Below are positions 54,948 to 63,842 of a DNA stretch of 64,000 nucleotides, in pieces. This stretch comes from an uncultured Campylobacter sp. Its GTDB lineage: Bacteria; Campylobacterota; Campylobacteria; Campylobacterales; Campylobacteraceae. The position numbers and the translations under genes were made by a program. Under the pieces are notes generated by a model. That model searched no databases and was not told the origin of the DNA. It saw only the letters and a program-made list of their open reading frames with translations. Each line of letters starts with the position of its first letter. Position 1 is the first letter of the stretch. The stretch spans positions 47,820 to 111,819 of the forward strand of contig NZ_CALKTT010000093.1 of assembly GCF_937997535.1 (NCBI RefSeq). The letters are read 5' to 3'.

Positions 54948-55616
54948 TTAAACCTGCTCGCCTATCAGCCTGCGCACGACGTAGCTTGCGATGAAAAGCC
55001 CGAAGCTCGCGGTCACGCCCATGAAGCTACCCATCGATTTGACGCGCGGCGGCTCGCTCGAGCAGACGACGTCAAAATCGCCCGCAAAGCCGCGCTTTCG
55101 CAGCTCATATCTGATCTTGCGCGCGAGCGGATCGCCTTGCGTCTGCCAGATTGATCGGATTTTGATTTTAGCGGGATCGAGCCTCTTTGCGCTGCCCATC
55201 GAGCTTATGAAGCCCGCGCCCGCCTCGCTGCAGCGTAGCGCAAGAGCGATCTTGGCGCTCACGTCGTCTATCGCGTCGATTACGAAATCAAATTTGCCGA
55301 GGTCGAATTCCGACAAAAATTCCTCATCGATCCTGGCGGCGATCGGCGTCACGCCTTTAAATTTGCGCGCGAAAACCTCGCATTTTAGCTCGCCTACGTG
55401 TTCGCTTCCAAGCTGGCGGTTTTGATTGGTTATCTCGAAGCGATCGCAATCGATCACGCTTAGATTCACCGCGCCGCTGCGGTACAGCGCCTCTATCGCC
55501 GCTCCGCCCACGCCGCCGCAGCCGCAGATTAAAATTTTAGCGCTTTGCAGCCTTGCAAAATCCTCGCCGAAAAGCAGGCGCGAGCGCGAAAAGCGGTCTA
55601 CTACGACCTCACTCAT
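54948..55616 (-). CDS. tcdA: ThiF/MoeB-fold E1-like enzyme (TcdA-like)
   Basis: 222 residues, cytosolic. It resembles TcdA, which makes cyclic t6A at tRNA position 37. DRFSRSRLLFGED, the nucleotide loop ILICGCGGVGGAAIEAL, DCDRFEITNQNRQ, SSMGSAKRLDPAKIKI and the C-terminal CSSEPPRVKSMGSFMG are typical. A MoeB or ThiF role is less likely as the zinc CxxC pairs are absent. Stop of surE overlaps its start by 8 bp, giving a surE-tcdA order as in C. jejuni. Confidence 0.8.
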   Translation of the reverse strand: MSEVVVDRFSRSRLLFGEDFARLQSAKILICGCGGVGGAAIEALYRSGAVNLSVIDCDRFEITNQNRQLGSEHVGELKCEVFARKFKGVTPIAARIDEEFLSEFDLGKFDFVIDAIDDVSAKIALALRCSEAGAGFISSMGSAKRLDPAKIKIRSIWQTQGDPLARKIRYELRKRGFAGDFDVVCSSEPPRVKSMGSFMGVTASFGLFIASYVVRRLIGEQV

Positions 55617-56388
55617 CGTTTTTCATCCACCTTTCTAGCGCGCTCATCTGCTCGTGCGCGGTTAAATTTAGCTTGATCGGACTTAATGTCGCTCGCCCCT
55701 CAAACAGCACCGAAATATCGCTGTTTTCGTTCCTGCTCGCATCAAAACTGAGCGTAGATTTGCCGAGCCAATAATACTCTATTCCGCGCGGATTGCGGTT
55801 TAGCTGCGCGTCGGTATCGTAGAGCTTCTCGCCGCAGGGCGCAACCGAAAGCCCCTTAAAATCCTGCTTTGAGACGGCAGGGACGTTTAAATTTAAAAAC
55901 TGCTTCGGCGGCAGAGGAAAGCCTTTTTTAAAGATTTTCTCGACCAATTCCACCGCGAGCTCGCACGCTAGATCAAATCCGTATCGCTGCAGCGAGTCCG
56001 CGACGTAAAACTGGCTCACCGCAAGCGCAGGAATGCCTTGTAAAACCCCCTCCATCGCGCCTCCGCACGTGCCCGAATAGGTCACGTCCTCCGCGACGTT
56101 GGCGCCGTGATTTATGCCGCTTATCACCAGATCGGGCTTGTGGTTATACAGCGCGCGGAGTGCCAAATACACGCAGTCTGCGGGCGTAGCGTCATCTAGT
56201 TTGAAAAATCCGTCGTCAAGCTTGATAAATCTAAGCGGACGCGTAAGAGTGAGTGAGTGCGAGCAGGCCGATTTCTCCGAGCTCGGCGCTACGATAGTGA
56301 CGTTTGCGACCCCTCTTAGCGCGCTTGCGAGCTCTAAAAGCCCGCGCGCTTCGAATCCGTCGTCGTTGGTGATTAAAATTTCTTTCAT
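55609..56388 (-). CDS. surE: 5'/3'-nucleotidase SurE
   Basis: Metal-dependent nucleotidase of 259 residues, starting ILITNDDGFEARGLLELASA with the Asp pair for the metal, followed by APSSEKSACSHSLTLTRPL and VISGINHGANVAEDVTYSGT. ATG follows AGAGA. First gene of a pair with tcdA. Confidence 0.96.
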   Translation of the reverse strand: MKEILITNDDGFEARGLLELASALRGVANVTIVAPSSEKSACSHSLTLTRPLRFIKLDDGFFKLDDATPADCVYLALRALYNHKPDLVISGINHGANVAEDVTYSGTCGGAMEGVLQGIPALAVSQFYVADSLQRYGFDLACELAVELVEKIFKKGFPLPPKQFLNLNVPAVSKQDFKGLSVAPCGEKLYDTDAQLNRNPRGIEYYWLGKSTLSFDASRNENSDISVLFEGRATLSPIKLNLTAHEQMSALERWMKNDE

Positions 56389-56806
56389 ATTCTCTCTTTA
56401 GCTAAAATTTCATGACAGACCTATCAGAGCGGAATTCTGTCTGTAAAATTTTAGCGCTTAATTCTTTACTATGCAAAAATTGCTATTTAGCTTGCGTGGC
56501 ATAAAATTCCGTCGCGCCAAATTTTTCAATAAAATTCCATGCGAACTTAAATCGCAAAATTCATAGAAAAATTCCGCTTTTTTGCTACGAAATTTTATCT
56601 TTTTTCGCTACAAATTTTTATAGCTTTTTATAGCCTGCTACGTAATTTCATCGCCTAAATTTCGCTTTCGAAATTCCTTAAATTTGGTGGTCGCACTCCG
56701 CAACTCGCCGCAAAATTTGTCTTTTAAATTATCGTAAAATTTTACACCACGAAATTTTGCTTTCGCGCCGATGCAAATCCGCGGCATAAAATTACGCTAG
56801 ACTTAT
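56389..56806. other. Spacer with AAATTT words
   Basis: About 420 bp between surE and the lipoprotein gene, mostly AAAATTTT/AAATTCCG words at short irregular spacing. No gene seen. Confidence 0.5.
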
Positions 56807-57307
56807 CTATAACCCTGCTTTGCGGCATATCTCCTCGCTTACCTGCGAATCAAGTAGGTGCGAGCTTGGATAATCGTAGAAAAATCGGTGCACTTCACGC
56901 ACTCCGCTTCGCAATAAAGCTCGCGTACTAGGTGCGTTGCAGTCATTTTCGGTAATATCCTTGGCTAGCAATTTGAGATATTTTTGCCGATCGGAGTTTT
57001 TCAGGCTCGCCCAGCCGGGGCTTAGCGAGTAGGCATAGATCAGATCGCTTCCTTGTGCGCTAATTTCTTCGAGGAAGGCAAACTGCGCGACCTTAACGTG
57101 GGGCTTGGTGCCGCCTACGTCCGCTGCGATCTCGCTAGCTGCGGCTTTAGCGACGAGTGCGGGCGAGCCTAACTTACTAAGCGCCTCAAAACGCGCTGTT
57201 ACTGCGGGATCCTCGGTGACTTGACGCTTTTGGTATTTAGCCGCGCCGCAACCGCCTAGCAACATCACGAACGCGCCGCATAGCGCTAAAATTTTAAAAT
57301 TTCTCAT
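56807..57307 (-). CDS. Hypothetical lipoprotein
   Basis: 166 residues with a lipoprotein signal (FKILALCGAFVMLLGGC, lipobox LGGC). The mature part is mainly helical (PAVTARFEALSKLGSPALVA) with two later cysteines, ENDCNAPSTRALL and EEICRKAGL. I do not recognise a family. Divergent from lpxB with 68 bp between, sharing an upstream region. ATG follows AAGGAT. Confidence 0.78.
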   Translation of the reverse strand: MRNFKILALCGAFVMLLGGCGAAKYQKRQVTEDPAVTARFEALSKLGSPALVAKAAASEIAADVGGTKPHVKVAQFAFLEEISAQGSDLIYAYSLSPGWASLKNSDRQKYLKLLAKDITENDCNAPSTRALLRSGVREVHRFFYDYPSSHLLDSQVSEEICRKAGL

Positions 57308-57345
57308 CTTAAATCCTTTGTCGGCTTAATTTTAGCACATTTTGC

Positions 57346-57351
57346 TATAAT
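57346..57351 (+). promoter_or_regulatory. Probable -10 box for lpxB
   Basis: TATAAT in TTTGCTATAATTAAC, 25 bp before the TTG start. Same context as the obgE and serB boxes. Confidence 0.6.
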
Positions 57352-57375
57352 TAACAAAAATTTAAAAGGCTAAAT

Positions 57376-58563
57376 TTGAAATATTTAATCTCTTGTCTAG
57401 AACCCTCTGCGAACCTGCATTTTAAAGAGGTTCTAGTGCATCTTAAAAGGCTCGATCCCGCTTGCGAGATTTGCGGAATTTTCGATGAAAAGCTGGGTTC
57501 GCCGATATACAAAAGCAGCGAATTTTCGGCGATGGGCTTTATAGAAATTTTGCCGCTGATTTTAAAAGCCAAGCGCGCGATAGCACAGATGATGCGGCTT
57601 GCGGCGGAGTGCGATCGCGTGCTTTTGATTGATTCGCCCGCGTTTAATCTGCCGCTTGCTCGCGCGATCAAAGAAAGCGGCGCGCGCGCGGAAATTTCAT
57701 ATTATATCCTGCCGCAGGTTTGGGCGTGGAAGCCGCGCAGAGCGGAGAAGCTGAAGGCGTTTTGCGACAATCTGCTCTCCATCTGGCCTTTTGAGGCGAA
57801 ATTTTTCGGCACGGATTGCAAGGGAGATAAAGGCGCCGTGCCGCAAGAAGCGGAGAGCAAAGACTCTGCACTACAAGAAACAAAAGATAAAGACGCTGCG
57901 CCGAAAGAGGATGCCGCGCACCCAAGCAAGCAAAGCGCCAAAACCACAAAGTACTCTTTCGTGGGGCATCCGCTATTAGACGAGATAACGCTGCGAAAGC
58001 AAAGCTACGAAAAGCAAGGCAAGATCGCCTTTATGCCGGGCTCGCGTAGGGCTGAAATTTCAAGGCTGATGCCGATTTTTAGAGCCCTTGCGCCTAAATT
58101 TGAAAATAGCAAGCGAGCTCTGATAATCCCGCCGCATCTGATGGATCAAAGAGATGAAATTTACGGGCCTCTGGACGGCTTTAGCATCGCAAACAATACT
58201 CCCGCCACGCTTAAGGATTGCGATTTTGCCTTTATCTGCTCGGGTACGGCGACGCTTGAGGCGGCGCTCATCGGCACTCCGTTCGTGCTGTGCTACAAGG
58301 CTCGCGCGTTTGACGTTTGGCTCGCGCGAAAGCTCGTAAAGCTAAAGCACGTGGGGCTTGCGAATATTATTTTTGATTTTTTGGGCGAGGAGCCTCTGCA
58401 CGAGGAGCTTTTGCAATCCGAGGTAAGCGCGCAAAACCTACTCGCCGCATACGAGCGCTGCGACGCCGCTAAATTTAAACTTGCGAGCGAGAAGCTGCGA
58501 GATTATCTGAAATTCGGCTCCAGCGAAAACGTGGCAAAAATTTTAACGCAGCCTGCGAGCTAA
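57376..58563 (+). CDS. lpxB: Lipid-A-disaccharide synthase with short insert
   Basis: GT19 glycosyltransferase joining UDP-diacylglucosamine and lipid X, inner-membrane face, 395 residues. SCLEPSANLHFKEVLVHLK, LLIDSPAFNLPLARAI, YYILPQVWAWKPRRA, FVGHPLLDEI, FMPGSRRAEISRLMPI and the sugar-nucleotide site ICSGTATLEAALIGTPFVLC are present. Residues about 150-192 form a Lys/Glu/Asp/Ala-rich insert before FVGHP, which family members lack. TTG start with AAAAGG. Confidence 0.94.
   Translation: MKYLISCLEPSANLHFKEVLVHLKRLDPACEICGIFDEKLGSPIYKSSEFSAMGFIEILPLILKAKRAIAQMMRLAAECDRVLLIDSPAFNLPLARAIKESGARAEISYYILPQVWAWKPRRAEKLKAFCDNLLSIWPFEAKFFGTDCKGDKGAVPQEAESKDSALQETKDKDAAPKEDAAHPSKQSAKTTKYSFVGHPLLDEITLRKQSYEKQGKIAFMPGSRRAEISRLMPIFRALAPKFENSKRALIIPPHLMDQRDEIYGPLDGFSIANNTPATLKDCDFAFICSGTATLEAALIGTPFVLCYKARAFDVWLARKLVKLKHVGLANIIFDFLGEEPLHEELLQSEVSAQNLLAAYERCDAAKFKLASEKLRDYLKFGSSENVAKILTQPAS
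57826..57955 (+). repeat. In-frame charged insert in lpxB
   Basis: About 130 bp encode KGDKGAVPQEAESKDSALQ and ETKDKDAAPKEDAAHPSKQ. Short A/G-rich quasi-repeats (AAAGACTCTGC, AAAGACGCTGC, AAAGAGGATGC). It lacks the AAAATTT words of the other inserts, so its origin may differ. Confidence 0.55.
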
Positions 58564-58583
58564 AATTTTAAGGCTAAAGCTTA

Positions 58584-58589
58584 TATAAT
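58584..58589 (+). promoter_or_regulatory. Probable -10 box for greA
   Basis: TATAAT in CTTATATAATTTG, 23 bp before the greA ATG. Confidence 0.55.
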
Positions 58590-58611
58590 TTGATAAAAAG
58601 AAAGGAAGATT

Positions 58612-59103
58612 ATGACGACCGAACCAATGACGCTTTACGGATATGAAAAGATCACCTCCGAGCTCAAGGAGCTTCAGAGCGTGAAGCTGCCTCACATCGT
58701 GCAGCAGATCGACATCGCGCGCGGACACGGCGATCTGAAAGAAAACGCCGAGTACCACGCAGCGCGCGAAGAGCAGGCGTTTTTGCTCTCGCGTATCGCC
58801 GAGCTTAGCGATATCGTTTCTCGCTCAAAAATCATCGATCCCTCGACCTACGAGCACGACCGCGTAAAATTCGGCTCCACCGTTACCTTTATGGACGTGG
58901 AGACCGAGCGGGAGGAGGTTTACACGATCGTAGGCCTTAGCGAGGCAGATATCTCGCGTAAGCTCATCAATATTAATACGCCGCTTGCACGCCAGCTTTT
59001 AGGCAAAGCAGAGGGCGATGAGGTTGTGCTTCAGCTACCATCAGGCACGCGCGACGTGGAAATTCTAAGCGTCGAATACAAGCCGATTAAATTTGAGAAT
59101 TAG
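58612..59103 (+). CDS. greA: Transcription elongation factor GreA
   Basis: Stimulates RNA cleavage by stalled RNA polymerase, 163 residues. The N-terminal coiled coil has the acidic tip [18 protein letters not shown]. The C-terminal FKBP-like domain includes [20 protein letters not shown] and [25 protein letters not shown] precedes the ATG. lpxB-greA order as in C. jejuni. Confidence 0.97.
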   Translation: MTTEPMTLYGYEKITSELKELQSVKLPHIVQQIDIARGHGDLKENAEYHAAREEQAFLLSRIAELSDIVSRSKIIDPSTYEHDRVKFGSTVTFMDVETEREEVYTIVGLSEADISRKLININTPLARQLLGKAEGDEVVLQLPSGTRDVEILSVEYKPIKFEN

Positions 59104-59104
59104 C

Positions 59105-60112
59105 GTGAAAAAAGTAGGCATCATCGGCGTTAGCGGCTATACCGGGCTTGAACTGATTAAAATTCTACTTTCCCATACGAGCTTTGAAATTTCATATTTG
59201 GGCGCCTCTACGCAGGGCGAGATAAGCGAAATTTTTCCGCAGCTTCGCGGCGTGTTTGAGATGCGCGTAGAAGCCGCGGATGCTCGCGTTGCGGCACAAA
59301 GATGTGATCTTATTTTTTTAGCGTTGCCGCATGAAAAAGCGATGGAATTTGCCCGCGAAATTTTAAAATTTAAAAACGTCAAGGTAGTCGATCTATCGGC
59401 TGATTACCGCCTAAGCCGCGAGCTTTACGAGAAGAATTACACCACGCATTTAGACCCGCAAAATTTATCTCACGCCGTTTACGGACTGCCCGAGCTAAAT
59501 CGCGAGAAGATCCGCGCGGCGCGGCTTACGGCAAATCCGGGCTGCTATCCCACCTGCTCCATTTTGGCGCTCGCGCCGTTCGTGCAGCTACTCGATCCCG
59601 GTATCGGCGTATTTATCGACGCAAAAAGCGGAGTAAGCGGCGCAGGCAAGGCTCTTAAAACGAGCAGCCATTTCGTAAGCGCGAACGAAAACGCAAATGC
59701 CTACTCGCCGATCTCGCATCGCCACGCAGACGAGATCAAAGAGCAGCTGCAAATTTTAAAAGGCGGCGAATTTAGCACGCTTTTCGTGCCGAATTTGCTG
59801 CCGATTACGCGCGGAATGCTGGTTAGCGCGTTTGGCGTACTGCAAAAGAGCGTGGATGCAGAGGCGGTGCTGCGGGAGTTTTACGCAAATGAGCCTTTCG
59901 TGCGCGTCCGAAGCGAGCCCGTGAGTATAAAAAACGTCGCAGGGACGCACTTTTGCGATATTTTTGTAAAAACTACGGGCGATAAAATTTGGATCAACTC
60001 GGCGATCGATAATCTTTTGCGCGGGGCCTCGTCGCAGGCGGTCGCAAACGCAAATTTAATGTGCGGATTCGCCGAAGCTACGGCGTTGCCGCGTATCGCA
60101 CACGGAATTTAA
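59105..60112 (+). CDS. argC: N-acetyl-gamma-glutamyl-phosphate reductase
   Basis: Third step of arginine synthesis, 335 residues, NADPH-dependent. VGIIGVSGYTGLELIKIL at the N-terminus, active-site TANPGCYPTCSILALAPF with catalytic Cys, and KSGVSGAGKALK. Two starts are possible: TTG 59093 inside greA and GTG 59105 one base after the greA stop. The GTG gives the standard N-terminus and is used. Neither has a strong ribosome binding site. Confidence 0.95.
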   Translation: MKKVGIIGVSGYTGLELIKILLSHTSFEISYLGASTQGEISEIFPQLRGVFEMRVEAADARVAAQRCDLIFLALPHEKAMEFAREILKFKNVKVVDLSADYRLSRELYEKNYTTHLDPQNLSHAVYGLPELNREKIRAARLTANPGCYPTCSILALAPFVQLLDPGIGVFIDAKSGVSGAGKALKTSSHFVSANENANAYSPISHRHADEIKEQLQILKGGEFSTLFVPNLLPITRGMLVSAFGVLQKSVDAEAVLREFYANEPFVRVRSEPVSIKNVAGTHFCDIFVKTTGDKIWINSAIDNLLRGASSQAVANANLMCGFAEATALPRIAHGI

Positions 60113-60155
60113 GCGATGAACTTTTTTGCAAAAGTCGTTACGCGCGGGAGCCTAG

Positions 60156-60890
60156 ATGCAAAATGATCAAATTCAGGCGATAAAACCGGGCGCGATCTTT
60201 ATCGGCGATGCGCACGCGGGCGCGAGCAGACCGCAATTTTTGAAATTTCTGCGCGCGCTGAAGGCTGAGCCTACGCCGCCACCCCAAATTTTTATGATGG
60301 GCGATATGTTTGATTTTTTGGCAAACACGACCTACGTGCAGCGCTTCTACGAAGAGGAGATCGCGCTAATAAACGAGCTGTCGCAAAAATGCGAAATTTT
60401 TTACTTTGAGGGCAACCACGATTTTAATCTGCGCGAAATTTTCCCCCGCGCAATAGTTTATCCAAACGCCGCGCAGCCCGTTAAATTTATCTACGAGAGC
60501 GACGAGGCGGTGCAGATCGCGCACGGCGATCTGTTTTTGCCGCGTCTGACGCAGTTTGCGCTGCTTTCGCTGCGAAATAGAGTTTTTCTGAAATTTATGG
60601 ATCTGCTAGATCGCGCTTTAAAATTTAAAATTTCAAAGATAATCTTAAAATCGCAAAAAGGGAAAAATCTATACAGAAAAATGCCGGATTTCAAGGCCAT
60701 AATCGCGCCGAAGATCGATTTTTACGCGGCAAATTTAATCGTCGAGGGGCACTATCATCAAGATGAGATTTTATATTTCGGCAAGAAAAAATATATAAAT
60801 TTATGCTCGTTCGGGGCTGGGAGCAAAATTTACGAGGTCGCAAAAAGCGAAAAATTTATGCTAATTCCAAAAAACTTAAACTTAAATTAG
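60156..60890 (+). CDS. LpxH-like calcineurin-fold phosphoesterase
   Basis: 244 residues. Metal-site blocks: FIGDAHAGASRP (D-x-H), MMGDMFDFL, FEGNHDFNL, IAHGDLFLP and EGHYHQDEI. It resembles LpxH (UDP-2,3-diacylglucosamine diphosphatase), fitting the nearby lpxB, but the match is partial and Campylobacter also uses other enzymes for the step. Start ATG 60156; no close Shine-Dalgarno except GGGAG. Distinct from the shorter phosphoesterase at 46320. Confidence 0.8.
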   Translation: MQNDQIQAIKPGAIFIGDAHAGASRPQFLKFLRALKAEPTPPPQIFMMGDMFDFLANTTYVQRFYEEEIALINELSQKCEIFYFEGNHDFNLREIFPRAIVYPNAAQPVKFIYESDEAVQIAHGDLFLPRLTQFALLSLRNRVFLKFMDLLDRALKFKISKIILKSQKGKNLYRKMPDFKAIIAPKIDFYAANLIVEGHYHQDEILYFGKKKYINLCSFGAGSKIYEVAKSEKFMLIPKNLNLN

Positions 60891-60891
60891 C

Positions 60892-60897
60892 TATAAT
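60892..60897 (+). promoter_or_regulatory. Probable -10 box for serB
   Basis: TATAAT in TTAGCTATAATTCC, 25 bp before the serB start. Confidence 0.6.
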
Positions 60898-60921
60898 TCC
60901 TAAATTTTTGCGAGGATATTT

Positions 60922-61545
60922 ATGATAAAGCTTTGTGTTTTCGACTTTGATTCTACGCTGATGGACGGCGAGACGATAGGTTTTTTCGCCGCTAAAATGG
61001 GCACGCAGCGACAAGTTAGCGAAATTACGAAGCGCGCGATGGCGGGAGAGCTTGATTTTTTCGAGAGCCTTAGCGAGCGCGTGGCGCTTATAAAGGGGAT
61101 GAAGCTTAGCGATGCCAAAGCTATCGCGGAAAGCCTGCCTTTTGTTTGCGGCGCTAGCGAGATCATCGCGTATCTGAAAAATAAAGGCATAAAGGTGATC
61201 GTCTTTAGCGGCGGATTTCATCTTGCTACCGATGCCGCGCAGAAAAAACTAGGCTTTGACGCGAGCTTTGCGAACTATCTGCATGAAAAGGACGGAATTT
61301 TAACCGGGCTTTTCGGCGGCGAGATGATGTTTGGATACTCAAAAGGCGCGCTGCTTGCGCAGCTTAAATCTCTGATGGGGCTAGATACTAGCGAGATAAT
61401 GTGCGTGGGAGACGGCGCGAACGACGTTTCGATGTTTCGCGAGGCAGGACTTAGAATCGCCTTTTGCGCGAATGAAATTTTAAAAGAACACGCAAGCGTT
61501 TGCATTGAAAAAAAGGATTTGAAGGAGATTATGAAATATGTATGA
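60922..61545 (+). CDS. serB: Phosphoserine phosphatase
   Basis: HAD-superfamily enzyme finishing serine synthesis, 207 residues. Motif I LCVFDFDSTLMDGET, the FESLSERVALIKG cap, motif II VIVFSGGFHLAT, motif III/IV MCVGDGANDVSMFREAGLRI. No ACT domain. GAGGAT precedes the ATG. Its end overlaps the tal start by 8 bp. Confidence 0.96.
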   Translation: MIKLCVFDFDSTLMDGETIGFFAAKMGTQRQVSEITKRAMAGELDFFESLSERVALIKGMKLSDAKAIAESLPFVCGASEIIAYLKNKGIKVIVFSGGFHLATDAAQKKLGFDASFANYLHEKDGILTGLFGGEMMFGYSKGALLAQLKSLMGLDTSEIMCVGDGANDVSMFREAGLRIAFCANEILKEHASVCIEKKDLKEIMKYV

Positions 61546-62545
61546 TAAAGCCCTAAATTTCAGCCTTTGGTGCGACTTTTTGGAGCGCGATTTTATCGAT
61601 AAAGATTTCGACGAGCTGATCAAAAAAGGGATAATTAACGGCGCGACTTCCAATCCCGCGATCTTTAAAAACGCGATCCTAAGCTCCCCAGCATACGATG
61701 CGGCCAAAGAGGAATTTAGAAAAAAAGAACCTAAAAAGCTGTATGAAATTTTAGCTACCGCGGACATCAGAAGCGCGGCGGAGAGCCTGCTTAAAAATTT
61801 TATCAACGGCGATGACGGCTTTGTGAGCATCGAGGTCGATCCATATTTCGCAGACGACGCCGAGGCGATGTATCGCGAAGGCAAACACCTATATGGCACG
61901 ATCGGCATGCCAAACGTTATGATCAAAATCCCTGCGACCAAGGCAGGCTACGAAGCGATGCGCGATCTACTGAAAAAGGGGATCAGCGTAAACGCGACCT
62001 TGGTTTTTTCGCCTGAGCAGACCGTAAAATGTATCGAGGCTATAAAAGAGGGTATCGCGGGCTTTCGACGCTATTTTCCGAAAGCAAATTTACCAAAAAC
62101 CGTAATTAGCATCTTCGTTAGCCGCTTCGATAGGTTACTGGATGAAAAAATGGCCGCGTCGGGCCTTCCTACCGGCAAAATCGGCACGATGAACGCTTCA
62201 AAATGCTACAATATCATCGCTAAAGAAAATTTAAACTACGTAAAACCGCTGTTTGCGAGTACGGGCGTAAAAGGAGACGATCTGCCGAAGGATTACTACG
62301 TAAGCGAGCTGATGTATCCGGGCTGCGTAAATACCGCGCCGCTTGAGACGATAGAGGCCTTTATAAGCGGCGATCAAAAACCTAAAATGCCGCCGAGCGA
62401 TGAAGAGATAGAGCATTTTTTTGCCCGAGTAGCGGATGCGAAGATCGATATGAAAAAGGCGTATAAAAAGTTGTTGGATGACGGACTAACGGCTTTTGAA
62501 GAGGCATTTAAAGAGATAATAAAAACACTTAAAAAGGAGAAATGA
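61538..62545 (+). CDS. tal: Transaldolase
   Basis: Pentose-phosphate enzyme, 335 residues. INGATSNPAIFKNAI, the Schiff-base region PNVMIKIPATKAGYEAM with its catalytic Lys, NATLVFSPEQTVKCIEAI and FVSRFDRLLDEK. Start overlaps serB, stop overlaps pilT (ATGATG). serB-tal pairing as in C. jejuni. Confidence 0.96.
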   Translation: MYDKALNFSLWCDFLERDFIDKDFDELIKKGIINGATSNPAIFKNAILSSPAYDAAKEEFRKKEPKKLYEILATADIRSAAESLLKNFINGDDGFVSIEVDPYFADDAEAMYREGKHLYGTIGMPNVMIKIPATKAGYEAMRDLLKKGISVNATLVFSPEQTVKCIEAIKEGIAGFRRYFPKANLPKTVISIFVSRFDRLLDEKMAASGLPTGKIGTMNASKCYNIIAKENLNYVKPLFASTGVKGDDLPKDYYVSELMYPGCVNTAPLETIEAFISGDQKPKMPPSDEEIEHFFARVADAKIDMKKAYKKLLDDGLTAFEEAFKEIIKTLKKEK

Positions 62546-63762
62546 TGGCGGGTTCTATAGATTATTCGCAGTATCAAGTTGACGCTTCTACACTGGATTT
62601 TAAGCAGCGAGACAGGCTAAATAAATATCTGGAATTTCTAATCCAAAACGGCGGTAGCGACCTTCATATAAAATCGGGCGCGGTTATCAGGGGTCGTATC
62701 CATGGCGAGCTGGTAAAATTTAGCAAAACGCCATTTTTGAAAGAAGATGCGATGACGCTAGCTAAGGAGCTTCTCATCACGCGCTTTCCGGAGCTTATCG
62801 AGAAAAAGAGCGTGGATTTTACCTATAAGCTAAACGAAGATTATCGTTTCCGCGTTAATATTTTCTTTCAAATCGACGGTATCAGCGCGGTTTTCCGAAC
62901 GATCCCGGTTAAAATTCCAGAGATCGACGATCTAGGTTTGCCGCCTTCGATCAAAGATATTTGCGACACGGCTATGCGCGGCGTCGTGCTACTTACGGGG
63001 CCTACGGGAAGCGGAAAGACGACAACGATCGCAAGCATGATCAATCGCATAAATAGGCAAAGAACCAGCCACGTCGTTACAATCGAAGACCCAGTCGAGT
63101 TCGTATTTAAAGACGATAAATGCATTATCAATCAACGCGCTATCGGCGAGGACTGCAACAACTTCGCCGATTCGCTTCGCGCCGCGCTGCGAGAGGATCC
63201 AGACGTAATATTCGTGGGCGAGATGCGCGATTTGGAGACGATCGAGACCGCACTTCACGCCGCAGAAACGGGCCACTTAGTATTTTCGACGGTGCACACT
63301 ATTGACGCAAAAGAGACGGTAAACCGAATCATTGCGATGTTTGAGCAGGCCGAGCAGGAGCGTATCCGAATGACGCTAGCATCCGTCCTAGAGGCGGTCA
63401 TCTCTCAGCGCCTTGCTCGTACTATCGAGGGCAAGCGCGTAGCCGTCGTTGAAATTCTACGCAAAAACACCCGTATTAAGGATATGATACTTGATGCGCG
63501 CGACGATGAAATTCCAGACGCGATCGCCGACGGTCGCAATACCTACGGCATGCAGACCTTCGATCAGCACCTGCTTGATCTTTACAGAGACGGCGTCATC
63601 ACCCGCGAGGAGGCGCTGGATAAGGCCTCTAAACGAAACGACCTCGATCTACAGATCAAAAACGTCGATCTTGCCAAAAAAAGGGATTTAGCAGCAGAAT
63701 CCGGAGAGAGCGCCGAAGAGATGCTCGCCGGCGAAGTCGTACAGTTAAAAGAGATCCGCTAA
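62545..63762 (+). CDS. pilT: PilT/PilU-type retraction ATPase
   Basis: Secretion-superfamily hexameric ATPase driving type IV pilus retraction, 405 residues. N-terminal domain QNGGSDLHIKSGAVIRGRIH, Walker A GPTGSGKT (residues 152-159), Asp box VTIEDPVEFVF, Walker B and His boxes in DPDVIFVGEMRDLETIETAL and HAAETGHLVFSTVHT. Two adjacent ATGs (62542, 62545); AAGGAG spacing favours the second. No other pilus gene is in the window, so PilT and PilU cannot be separated by context. Confidence 0.92.
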   Translation: MAGSIDYSQYQVDASTLDFKQRDRLNKYLEFLIQNGGSDLHIKSGAVIRGRIHGELVKFSKTPFLKEDAMTLAKELLITRFPELIEKKSVDFTYKLNEDYRFRVNIFFQIDGISAVFRTIPVKIPEIDDLGLPPSIKDICDTAMRGVVLLTGPTGSGKTTTIASMINRINRQRTSHVVTIEDPVEFVFKDDKCIINQRAIGEDCNNFADSLRAALREDPDVIFVGEMRDLETIETALHAAETGHLVFSTVHTIDAKETVNRIIAMFEQAEQERIRMTLASVLEAVISQRLARTIEGKRVAVVEILRKNTRIKDMILDARDDEIPDAIADGRNTYGMQTFDQHLLDLYRDGVITREEALDKASKRNDLDLQIKNVDLAKKRDLAAESGESAEEMLAGEVVQLKEIR

Positions 63763-63810
63763 GTCATAAATTTTAAAATTCTAAATTTTTGCAATTTAAA
63801 ATTTTAAAGA

Positions 63811-63842
63811 ATTCTGCCTGCCGCTAGGCGGGTGGAATTTAA
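63811..63842 (+). terminator. Hairpin after pilT
   Basis: ATTCTGCCTGCC pairs with GGCGGGTGGAAT (12 bp with G-U pairs) around a GCTA loop, followed by TTAATT. It is the probable terminator of serB-tal-pilT, about 50 bp past the stop. Confidence 0.6.
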
